64,000 nt of DNA from positions 620,001 through 684,000 of the forward strand of contig OZ005689.1 in the NCBI GenBank assembly GCA_963930775.1. Direction: 5' to 3'. The stretch comes from Cliona cf. orientalis (taxonomy: Eukaryota; Porifera; Demospongiae; Clionaida; Clionaidae). The notes beneath the pieces were generated by a model. That model did not search any database, had not been told where the DNA came from, and worked only from the letters and a program-made list of their open reading frames with translations. The position numbers were made by a program, and so were the translations under genes. Shown one piece after another: positions 10,185 through 20,439 of the stretch; within the stretch, counting starts at the first letter, position 1; each line of letters opens with the position of its first letter.

Positions 10185-12012
10185 TTTTTTTTTGTTTTTT
10201 GTTTTTTCTCTATAATATTTTTTGCTTTTGAAAAGAGCAAAGGATACACAGTTAGCACAATATATGGCTAATGATGATGTGGATCCAGAAATAATTATAT
10301 CCTATAGTATAGTAAAGTAAACATAAAGAATAATAGTATTCTTAGGTTAAGTTAACATGTAACTTAAAACTATTTAAGGATGGTAATGATAATATTTCAG
10401 AAGGAAGACTATTCCAAAGGGATACTGTGTGGGGTACAAAAGAATAAAAATAAGAATTAGTCCTTGCAAAAGGTTGGGATAAGTAATGGTCATGAGATGA
10501 ACGAAAGTGATAGTGTGGTGACTCTCTCTGTGCAATTGCATCACTCGGAAAATAAATCATATTGTGGACAATTTTAAATAGATGACAGAGTTTCAGCTCG
10601 AGCCTTCTTTTTTCAAGTGCTGGCAGGTTGGCTTTAGCGAGCAAATCTTCATATGTGGCACCATTCCATCTGCGGCTAATCATTTTGCAGGCAAATTTTT
10701 GCACATTTTCAAGTGAGTTAATGTCTTTGGAGGTGTGTGGTGCCCAAACGTGACAAGCATACTCCAAATGAGGTCTGACAAGCGAGATGTACACTGTAAA
10801 AAGAGAACTGTCAGTTTGACATACAGTATGTCATTTTGGTTGCAGGTGAGTGAATAAAACGTATCACTTGCAGAGGGGAACCTCATAACAAACTTTTCCT
10901 CTTTCATATTGGTTCCCCTACGCATTCTCATACCACTGCAGTAATTATCTGAATCCATGTGTGTGATTTATTCACTCACCTGCATCCAGAATGACAAACT
11001 ACATGTCAAACTGACATTTCCCTTTTTGCAGTGTACAGCTGTCGGATAGTTTCCGAGCTCATGAACTGGTAGTACCTCCTGAATAGCAGACCAAGTACCC
11101 TGCGAGCTTTGGAGCATATTTCATCTACGTGAGGAGACCATGATAGGTCTTTGCTCAAAAGAATTCCTAGGTATTTGTAGATATCGACTTGACCGAGGGT
11201 ATGCCCATTTAAGACTAGTGCTACCTCGGGTTGCAAAGGCTTCGACTTTCTAGAAATGATCAGGTATTTGCATTTCAATGGGTTAAGGGTGAGGTGGTTA
11301 GCAGTTGACCACTTCTCAACTTCGGCAATATCCTCTTGCACAGCTAGGAAATCACTCTGGTCTGCAATCGACTTGTATAGTAGCAAATCATCGGCAAACA
11401 TCGCTCTTAGGGACCCTGTTGTTAGTTGAATGGAACCAATTCCATCAACATAAATCAGAAACAGGAGAGGACCGAGCACAGAACCTTGTGGTACTCCAGA
11501 AAGGACATTTTCCATACTGGAAGTTTCACCTTCAACAACCACTTGCTGTGTTCTTGATGTTAAGTAGTCTGCAATCCATTGGATCAGGAAGCGATTCAAA
11601 TTAAGCGAGGTCAATCTTTGGAGAAGAGGACGATGTGGCACTGTATCGAATGCTTTACGATAATCAAAGAATATGGCACAGATATCTTTTCCCGCCTCCA
11701 ATAGCTCAAACCAGTTGGAGGTGGTGGATAGCAGTGCAGAGACCGTAGAACGACCAGCCCTAAATCCCCATTGCGAGTCAGAAAGAGGACAGTTCTCATC
11801 AAGCTCCTTGGTGACAAGTTGGAAGACGTGTCTTTCCAGGACTTTACTAAGAATGCTCAGCAAGGAGATGGGCCGATAGTAGTCAGGGGACTTTGCTGCT
11901 GGGATTTTGGGTATAGGAACAACAGAGGATCTTTTCCAACAAAGGGGTACCCTAACAAGCTTTAAAGATAAATTAAAGAGAGCTGTGACAGCAGGTGCAA
12001 TGCTGAATGCAG
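10185..12012 (-). mobile_element. 5'-truncated non-LTR retrotransposon (jockey/CR1-like reverse transcriptase)
   Basis: The poly(T) at 10185-10207 is the poly(A) tail of a minus-strand LINE. The reverse transcriptase shows 'YRPISLLSILSKVLERHV', 'FDYRKAFDTVPH', 'GVPQGSVLGPLLFLIYVDG' and the catalytic FADD box (usual form YADD), then 'YKYLGILLSKDLSWSPHV' and the C-terminal 'LVRPHLEYACHVWAPH' region at 10342-10794. The endonuclease domain is absent, as expected for a 5'-truncated insertion. It interrupts the last kelch blade of K3, with a short TGTT direct repeat at the junctions. A MITE (10792-11033) is nested inside. The RT frame is continuous with the kelch frame upstream, giving a 578-codon hybrid open frame (11006-12742). 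Confidence 0.9.
10792..11033. mobile_element. Tc1/mariner-type MITE nested in the LINE
   Basis: A 242-base element with inverted ends of about 75 bases starting CACTG(T/C)AAAAAG and sharing 'TGTCAGTTTGACAT' and 'GCAGGTGAGTGAATAAA'. It is flanked by TA on both sides (10790-10791 and 11034-11035). Removing it with one TA makes the LINE read straight through (RQLY-ISLVRP), so the borders are exact. No coding. Confidence 0.85.
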
Positions 12013-14188
12013 TGTTAGGGAGGGCAGCTGCAATACAGCTGTATCGTGGTGTCCCCATGTGGCTAATGAACTCCCAGGAGTCAGTGGTTGGGTTGTACAT
12101 GTGAACGGCTGAGGTGGGTTTCCCGTCTGAATCAATTCCACCAATGGCCAGCAATCGACCATGAACGGACACACAAGTGGTTAGTGTGACTGGTGGTGCA
12201 GCAACGTCTTTCCATGACGTTGCTCTGGTTCCACCAGGTCCTAATACGACCCTATAATATACTTGGAGTAGAACCGACTTCTTGGATTCAACAAGGGTTT
12301 GTAAGGAACATGTGTACATACTAGACTCCCCCGGGATGATGTAAAGTTTATCACCACAGACTGATGCGGGAATCCGGCAAACTGGTTGAGAAAAATCAGC
12401 AACAGTGGACCATTGGAGAGTCTCAGTATTCAGCACTTCAACTATTCGTAGTAATGACCTGTTGTTTATTTCCCCTCCAACTACAATCAGAGTTATTCCA
12501 GTGCATAGTGCAGTTGATCCCTGTTGCTTTGTTGGCATGGGTGGAAATTCTTCAGTCCAACTCCTAACATCAATATCCTTCCCAGTGAGACTGAACAGTT
12601 GATTGGTAATGGTATCACTACGATCCAAACCACCAACAAATGTGAATAGGTTGTTGATGATGACCAAGGGGCAGCTTTTTGTTGGGCAGTCAGGAATTAA
12701 GTCGAAACCATCTTGAGGTGCTGATAGAGTAACAAAATACACAATGAGTCACTGTTTGCCGAACATACAGTGCAGTATCATCCGCAACAGCACAGTATGA
12801 CTTGCTCATCTGACGCGGTGCTTCCTTCCCCTCCCTCCATATCAGCTTGATGCTGACTCTCTGCTCTTTGCTACTGGACGATTTATCGATGCCTGGCCAT
12901 ACGTCAAATTCAGCAATTTGTCTCTGGAATCGAGCATTATCTCGTTCACTCTCTTCCAGCTGCTGGTTGACACGTCCCAGCTGTCTCTCTAGTCGATCAA
13001 TCTCCTCAATTTTTTCTGTCAGCAATTTTTCCTTTTCTTCTAATCGCTGTGCTTGTTCTCTAAGCTCAGCTATAATTTCGTCTTTTTGTCTCAGTATTTG
13101 ACTGTTTTGTGCGATGGTTTGATCTTTCTCTGCTAACCGACTTGTTTGTGATTGAATAATCTGTTGAAGACCTTGAATTTGCTGCCTATGTTGTGATCTT
13201 AGTCCCCTGTCTCCCTCATCACTTCTATCCTGCTCTGCTGTGCTTCTTGCTTCAACCACCCTCACACTCTCACTGTACTGTATATCTTCTTTCAGAGCTG
13301 CTACTCTTTCACAGAGCTGCTGAGCTGAGGGGCGTTCAACATCCCTGTCTTTTAGGCAGTCAAGGGCAACCTGAAGGAGGGTGTGGTTTGGATCAATTTC
13401 ACCAATGTGGTTTTGTTGTCGCTCGAGCTCTGGTACAGGCACTTCGACTATTGGTGGTAATCCCGATTGACTACATTCAATTTCCTTTCGACAATCTCCA
13501 GGTTTGGGAAACTGTCATGTTACAATCTGGACAATAATGACACCAAACGAGAAGCAGTCAATCTTCTCTGTGTACACCGATTTATCTTTAACAGCTTCTG
13601 GAGGCATGTAGACATCTGTGCCTGGACACATGGTGAAGGTGAGCTGAGAGGCTTGTGGATTTTGATCGCCCAGCCTTGCCATTCCAAAGTCAGTCACTTT
13701 GGCTCTCACATTACCAATCAGCAACACATTGTTGCTGGACAGATCTCTGTGGATGATGCCATTGGAGTGGAGAAATGAGAGAGCGAGGGTGATGTCATGG
13801 CAGAGGTTGACTTGGATGTGGTAGGGGATCGGCTGTGGGGAGCTTTCCAGAAAATGGGTCAGGCTATCATCCATCAACTCCATTAAAAGTGCTGGGAGAC
13901 CAGTGTCAGGATCTCGACAAATACCCAGATATTGGACAATATCTGGGTGTCTTACGGTGCTCAAGAACTCACACTCTTGCTCAAACCTCCTCATTGGTAG
14001 CCTGTGCTCTCTCTGAGGTTCTATTCGCTGCTGTGCGGTTGGATCAAAGAGAGTTTCGTGTATGAGTTTATAGCAGCACAGAGGAGGTCGTCACATTTTG
14101 CTTTACAGACTTTTCCATAAGATCCAATGCCAAGGATTTCATCCTTTAAAAGTTGGACGGCTTTGAATCTATTCTGCCTTTGAGTCAT

Positions 14189-15179
14189 TTCTAAAGAACG
14201 CTCACCCTAGATTAATTTTGTTCGATGTAGCTATTGATTGTTTATGCGCATGCGCACAAGCATTACGTGTTGAAGTGACGTCATTATTTCTCAGCGCTTG
14301 CGCCGCAGGGTTACGATAGTCATGTTAACTCTCCAAAATTTAATAATAGTTAGACAACGAGGCCAAGGGATTTACAGTATTTAGCATCCTGATGGCTTCG
14401 AGCTGTGACACCCGAGCATAGCGAGAGTGTTACTAAGGGGACAGAGGGATGCTAAATACTGTCACAGTGGATCCCATTGGCCGAGGTGAGCTAAGCTATT
14501 TAGAGTTTTACAATTGTTGCTATAGTAGTACAGCTATTTGCCTTGGAGCTTTCATAATACCATGGATCCTATTGATCAATATTTACAAGTAACTTAGTAA
14601 AATTTATAAGTATTAACTAAGACTTTAATAGTAAACGCTACAAGTAACTAGGCTACTTAGTTACCTCCTATAGACCAATCAGATTACAGGGAAGTGGCTG
14701 TAAAATTCTAACTGCTACATATATACCTCATCTCAAGCACGGTTTTAAATATAAATAATTAATATTATTCTGCAATTAAATGACATAATAATACTGTTCA
14801 GTGTTCATGTATCTTTTCTCTTCTTTATAGAATACCAAGATACCTCGATAGTATCTATGAGATATTGTAATAGTATTGTATGTAAGCATTGGTGCACTGC
14901 CCCTTCCCTATTTCTTTCTCTAATATGAAATTTCTCTTACAGTTTGCACTGATAATACTTACACCATGTTTTTTGTATTTAATGTTGAGGCTTTCCACAT
15001 AATATTAGCTATGATAATACCATGCAGTATTCTCATTTTCTTGTACTTGTTAACTGTAATGGGAAAGTGATTGGATTGCATGCAATGTAGGCAAAGGTTG
15101 TTAGATCATGCTGCAAGGGGAGGATCCTATCTCAACGAGGTCTACATGAGGTGGTAGCTGACTCATCAAAAAATAGTTT
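14189..15179. other. Spacer with hairpin MITE; left edge of segmental duplication
   Basis: A hairpin element at about 14352-14490 has arms sharing 'CAGTATTTAGCATCC' and 'GAGGCCAA.GGGAT'. The segmental duplication shared with 57858-64000 begins at about 14763. No gene seen. Confidence 0.55.
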
Positions 15180-15640
15180 CCTCTTTCCTTGTGATAGTTT
15201 GACCATTGTCTGCTAAGCAACGTGTTTGTGATTGAATAATCCATTGAAGGCCTGACAATGTTGCAGTCTCAAAGATCTTAGTTCCCTGTCTCTCTCATCA
15301 CTGTTATCCTGCTCTGCTGTGCTCCTTGCTTCAATCACCCTCACACTCTCACTGTACTGTGGACCTTCTTTCAGAGCTGCATGCTACTCTTTCACAGAAC
15401 TGCTGAGCTGAGGGGCATACAGCATCCCTGTCCTTTAAGCAGTCAAGGGCAACTTACTTGAGGGGGTACCGTCATTCTATTTCTGGTATACGTAGCTACA
15501 TGCAATTTCACAGCATCTTGAGGAAAGCATGGATCATCGAGTGTTATCTGCCGATCTCCAGAATTGGGAAACTAGTGAATCCTCCCACCACCATTAGTCA
15601 ATTATTAGGAAGAACAGCTGCAATACAACGACCGTAACTA
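15180..15640 (-). pseudogene. K-gene relic (coiled coil, linker and kelch end)
   Basis: A minus-strand internal-deletion relic. It holds coiled-coil start, 'RDRELRSLR', the region after the kinase (CLKDRD..PSAQQ) and a type-A linker. It then jumps directly to the last kelch blade ('...NQLMVVGG', about 15575-15635). Several frame breaks are present. The paralogous copy is 58262-58740, so the relic predates the segmental duplication. Confidence 0.75.
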
Positions 15641-15698
15641 TTAAATTTTTGAACATGCATACAATCTACGTTTAACCTTTTAACACACTGTTATGATA

Positions 15699-18010
15699 TT
15701 AATTAGAAGCAAATTCTACAGATTTAGTTTCAAACAAGTCACTAGCTGTAGTGTATCCTCCCACCACCATCAGTTGGTTGTTAGGGAGGGCAGCTGCAAT
15801 ACAATTGTATCGTGGTGTCCCCATGTGGCTAATGACCTCCCAGGAGTCAGTAGTTGGGTTGTACATGTGAATGGCTGAGGTGGATTTCCCATCTGAAGCC
15901 TTCCCACCAATTGCTAGCAGTTGATCACAAATAGACACGCAAGAGGTGTTTGTGACTGGTGGTACAGCAACTTCTTTCCATACTCTAGGTATTCTATTCC
16001 TAAATCTGGGTAGAAATGACCTCAATGTGCAGCATTCGATGAGAGCTTGCAAGGAACATGTGAACATGTTTGACTCCCCCAGGATGAAAATTCGGTTGCC
16101 ACTGATTGATGCTGGAGCATGTGATAGTGGTTGAGGTAGAGCAGCAGCAGTGGACCACTGGAGAGTCTCAGTGTTCATTACTTCGACTGTTTGTACTTCA
16201 GATACTGTATTCCCCCCTCCTACAATTAGAGCTGTTTCAGAACACAGAGCAATCGTCCCATATCGCTTTGTTGGCATGCCGGGTGGAAATTCCTCAGTCC
16301 ACTTCCTACCTGGTCCACTGCCTTCCCCAGTGAGGCTGAAAAGTCGATTGGTGATGATACCGCCATAGTCATAGCCACCAACAACAGTGAGGAGGTTGTT
16401 GATGATGACTGAGCGATAGCTGTAAGTAGGGCAGTCTGGAAGTCGAGACCAGCTGGAGCTGCTAATAGTGTAGCATAACATATGATCAGTCATTATTTGC
16501 CGAATATACAGAGTACTAACATCCACAGCTGCACAGTATGATCCATTCATCTCACACGGTGCTTTCTCTCCCTCCCTCCATTTCAGCTTGATGCTGGCTC
16601 TCTGCTCTTTGCTGCTGCATGATGCATCTGTGGCTGGTCTCAGTTGCTTTAGTTCAGCAATTTGTCCCTGAAATCGAGCATTATCTCGTTCACTCTCTCT
16701 CAGCTGCTGGTTGACACATCCCAGCTGTCTCTCTAGTCGATCAATCTCCTCAACTTTCTCTGTTACTCTCACCTTTTCTCTCAATCGCTGTGATTCTTGT
16801 CTTACCTCAGCGATGACTTCATTGTTTTTTGCAATGATATCTTCTTTTTGTGCAATCATTTCTTCTTTTTCTCTCATCATTTGACTATTTTGGGCAATGG
16901 TTTGCTCTTTCCTTGCAATAGTTTGATCCTTTTCTGCTAATAAGTGACTTATGTGTGGTTGAATAATTTGTTGGAGGCCTTGAATTTGCTGAATATATTG
17001 CTGTCTCAATGATCTTAGTTCCCTGTCTCTCTCATCACTATTATTCTGCTTTGCTGTGCTTCTTGATTTAATCACCTTCACACTCTCACTGTACCGTCGA
17101 TCTTCTTTCAGAGCTGCTACTCTTTCACAGAGCTGCTGAGCTGAGGGCATTCAACATCCCTACATGTATCCTTTAGGCAGTCGAGGGCAATTTGTTTGAG
17201 GGGATGATCTGGGTCAATTTCATCGATGTGATTTTGTCGTCGCTCGAGTTCTGGTATAGGCACTTCTACTATTGGTGGCAATCCTGGTTGATTGCATTGA
17301 ATTTCCTTTCGGCGATCTTCAGGTTTGGGAAACTGTTGTGTTACAATCTGGACAGCAATGACACCAAACGAGAAGCAGTCAATCTTCTCTGTGTACACTG
17401 GCTTATCTTTGATAGCTTCTGGAGGCATGTAGACATCTGAGCCTGGACACATGATGAAGGTGAGCTGCGTTGCTCGTGGATTTTGATCACCCAGCCTTGC
17501 CATTCCAAAGTCGGTCACTTTGGCTCTCACATTACCTATCAGCAATATGTTGTTGCTGGAGAGATCTCTGTGGACAATGTTATTGGAGTGAAGAAATGAG
17601 AGAGCAAGAGTGATATCATGGCAGATGTTGATTTGGATGTGGTAGGGGATCGGCTGTGGAGAGCTTTCCAGAAAGTGGGTCAGGCTATCGTCCATCAGCT
17701 CCATTAGAAGTGCTGGGAGGCCAGTATCAGGATCTCGATAAATACCCAGATATTGGACAATATTTGGGTGTCTTATGGTGCTCAAGAACTCACACTCTTG
17801 TTCAAACCTCCTCATTGGTAGCCTGTGCTCTCTCTGAGATTCTATTTGCTGCTGTGCGGTTGGATCAAAGAGGGTTTCGTGTATGAGTTTAGCAGCACAG
17901 ATGAGGTCATCACATTTTGCTTTACACACTTTTCCATATGATCCAATACCGAGGGTCTTGTTCTTTAAAAGTCGGATGCTATTGAATGCAATCTGTTTCT
18001 GCTGAGCCAT
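15699..18010 (-). pseudogene. K4: kinase-coiled coil-kelch gene with one frameshift
   Basis: Duplicate partner of K10. The kinase frame (17117-18010) starts MAQQKQIAFNSIRLLK and keeps GIGSYGKV, AAK, HRDLSSNN, DFG and MPPEA. It ends early because near 17140-17165 one G is missing and six bases are added ('CCTACATGTATCCTT' for 'CCTGTCCTT'). The second frame (15699-17150) is open through six heptad modules and all kelch blades, ending KSVEFASN. The linker is type B ('GLPPIVEVPIPELE'). Two small in-frame additions relative to K10 (GSGPGRKW, FPPGMPTK) lie in blade 2. The catalytic half is thus intact here but cut off from its kelch half, the reverse of K10. Confidence 0.85.
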
Positions 18011-18673
18011 TTTTTGATACCCTAATTGTAAATAAAAGATGTTATGTACTGGGTGTCAATTTTAGTGTGGTATGGTTTGCTCATACATAGAGAGGGGATT
18101 CTTTACTATCCATATAATGTTACTACTACTAGCTATGAGGATTGTTTTCACCAGTAGCTTGCCTATTTTGTAGCTATATAGCTAGCTACACTTGAAAACC
18201 ACACCACGTTTAGCTGTTGACTCAGAATAGAATGATGCTGAAATGTTTTTCTTTCACTGTATCTCAGTTTTTTTACAACATTATTAATTATATTATTATA
18301 GCTATTTAGCAATATCAATCTATGAATATTATCAAGGGAAGAGGGAGAGGGCATGTAACTGGCACCTGGCAAAATTCAAATCCATAGGGTAATAAAAAGA
18401 GTAAAATGTACATTATCAGTCTATATAGCACTATAAAGTGCCGATGATGCAGTCCAGACAGCAGCTGTTACTATAATTAGTTACAAACCACTGTCCAATT
18501 TGAATTTTGCTAGGTACACTATCATGTATGGCAGTTACATGCCCTCTCCCCCTTTGGGGTCTATAAGCCCTTGATATTATTTAAACAAGTCAGTAGCTAA
18601 TTGACTTGTGTACATGTTTCACTCTGTCCCAACGAGGGGGCAGCTTCTGACTCTGCTAGGATACAGAGCATCT
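18011..18673. other. 5' flank of K4
   Basis: Contains the conserved upstream block at 18133-18290. An inverted pair, 'AGAGGGCATGTAACTG' near 18346-18361 against 'CAGTTACATGCCCTCTCCC' at 18532-18550, marks a short foldback element also present at about 61450-61660. No gene seen. Confidence 0.5.
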
Positions 18674-19161
18674 GTAGCGTGCCACAATGGCTCCGTGCCA
18701 CGATGGCTCCGTGCGACGTGCTGGAATGGCCATAGGGAGGCGCGCGCAACAATGTATACGTATACGCGGTATGGATGGGAGGGGCTGGGTTGCCAATGGT
18801 TAGCAGGGTTGGATGGGAGGGGCTGGGGGGTTGGGGATGGGTTGCCAATGGTTAGCAGGGTTAGTCTGTAGCGTTTGTCTATGCGCGATATGGATGGGAG
18901 GGCTGGGAGGGGGGTTGGGGGTGGGTTACCAATGGTTAGCAGTGTTAGTCTCTAGGGTTTGTCTATGATAGGGGGGAAATAATGATTGGCAGCAGCGGCA
19001 ACAGCGGTGGTGTAGTGGTTGGGGCTCTTGTGTGTGGAACGGAATGTAGCGGGTTCAAATTTCGCTTTATAGATCTACTTCGTTTTTTTTCTTTTTCACT
19101 TGTCGAAATTTTTCTAAGTTCTCGCGAGCCATTCCAGCACGGAGCCAGTATAGCATGCTGC
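18674..19161. mobile_element. Composite insertion with tRNA-like (SINE) core
   Basis: About 488 bases absent from the paralogous site at about 61775 and flanked by a 7-base direct repeat AGCATCT (18667-18673, 19162-19168). The ends carry partly inverted 'GGCTCCGTGC...TGCTGGAATGGC' words. Inside are about three imperfect tandem copies of a 'GGATGGGAGGGGCTGGG...CCAATGGTTAGCAG' unit (18773-18955). At 19005-19070 there is a tRNA-like stretch with an A box (TAGTGGTTGGGG) and a B box (GGGTTCAAATTTC). It was inserted after the segmental duplication. Confidence 0.6.
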
Positions 19162-19324
19162 AGCATCTTCTAACCACGCTCCTCACTCGTATTGATCTGT
19201 CATACACCATGATAGCATTGTTTGTGAAATTCGGCCTCAATATCACATAGCTACAGTCAGCACAGTATAGCACTACTGATGTATTTAGTACTCACGGTGC
19301 CTCCCTCCACCCTCTGGGGGGCAC

Positions 19325-20393
19325 TCGACCTGGACAGTACCATAGTGGTTGAGGTAAATCAACAGCAGTGGACCACTGGAGAGTCTAGTATTAATTAGGC
19401 CCCTCCAAATCAATTAGTAGTTTCTCATCCTCTCTGAGCTCAAAATTGATGCGGGCGGGCGGTGATGATGGTCGTCGATATGTGTAATTTATGATGGAAA
19501 TGGTCGTCAAAATCGCTTGCAAAAAAGGAGGCGGTATACTTTTGCATTGTGCTCCTAATCACAAAATGCATGCGGGCGGAAATTAAGGGGGATGAGAAAC
19601 TACTAATTGATTTGGAGGGGCCTTACTTCAATTGTTCGTAATTTAGATTCGAACTTGAGTATTCCTCCTACAATTACAGCTGCTCCAGTGCACAGTAAAA
19701 TCATCTTGTACCGCTTTATTGGTGGCTGGAATTCCTCAGTCCACCTCCTACACCACCTATGGCAGCCAATAACATTGAGGAAGTTTTTGATGATGACTGA
19801 GGGACATTCGAAGATAGGGCTGACTGGAAGATGAGACCAGCTGGAGATGCTGATAGTGTAACAAAATGCTTGAAGAAATAGGATAACATAATATTATAGA
19901 CTCTAAGATTAGCTACTACCACCCACAGCTGCATTGTATATGATGCACTCATTTTACCTGGTGCTGTCTCCCCCTCCCTCCATGTCAGCTTGATGCTGGA
20001 TGATGCATCTGTGGCTGGTCTCAGTTGCTCTAGTTCAGCAATTCATCAAGCAATAACCCGTTCACTCTCCTCCAGCTGCTGGTTGACTCGTCCCAGCTGT
20101 CTCTCTAGTCGATCAATCTCCTCAACTTTCTCAGCTCTTTCTGCTTTTCTCCTAATTGTTGCTGTGCTTGTTGTCTCAGCTCAGCTATGGTTTCATCCTT
20201 TTGTGTAATTATTTGCTCTTTTCTATTTGATACTTCTCTGCTAAGTGACTTAATTGTTTGCAATTGAATAATCTGTTTAAAGCCTTCAACTTGCTCACTA
20301 TGTTGCTGTCTCAGAGATCTTAGTTCCCTGTCTCTCTCATCACTCTATCCTGCTCTGCTGTGCTTCTTGCTTCAACCACCCTCACACTCACAT
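19325..20393 (-). pseudogene. K-gene relic (kelch and coiled coil)
   Basis: Degraded minus-strand remnant. Kelch blades 1-3 are recognisable (SQLSSSS-like, 'LQWSTAVDL'), followed upstream by coiled coil 'EEIDRLERQLGRVNQQLEE' and 'RDRELRSL'. The kinase half and the last three blades are missing. Many frame breaks. A Harbinger-type MITE (19398-19622) is inserted here but not in the paralogous relic at 61925-63112. Confidence 0.75.
19398..19622. mobile_element. PIF/Harbinger-type MITE
   Basis: A 225-base element with about 33-base perfect inverted ends starting GGCCCCTCCAAATC, flanked by TTA on each side (19395-19397, 19623-19625), the 3-base target duplication of Harbinger elements. The empty site is seen at about 61993-62000. 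No transposase. Confidence 0.85.
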
Positions 20394-20439
20394 TGTGAAT
20401 AATTATTCAATTAATGGTGCATGCAGTGTCAAAATAATA

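Larger units (their letters stand above)
10109..14188 (-). pseudogene. K3: kinase-coiled coil-kelch gene, broken and split by a LINE
   Basis: Starts MTQRQNRFKAVQLLK at 14188. Decay is clear: a two-base insertion near 14068 (TTTATAGCAGC for TTTAGCAGC) shifts the frame after the P-loop; a CGA-to-TGA stop at 13512-13514 ends the kinase at VT*QFPKPG; a frameshift at about 12690 lies in kelch blade 1; and a LINE (10185-12012) sits in the last blade, between LPN and NQLMVVGG. The kinase core 13515-13994 keeps HRDLSSNN, DFG and MPPEA. The linker is type B ('SGLPPIVEVPVPELE'). Three heptad modules are present. The final residues STNSVEFASIE lie beyond the LINE at 10109-10184. Confidence 0.85.

Noticed and set aside
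19005-19070. A functional tRNA gene
   Set aside because: It has A- and B-box-like words but I could not fold a full cloverleaf with an acceptor stem; a SINE core fits better.
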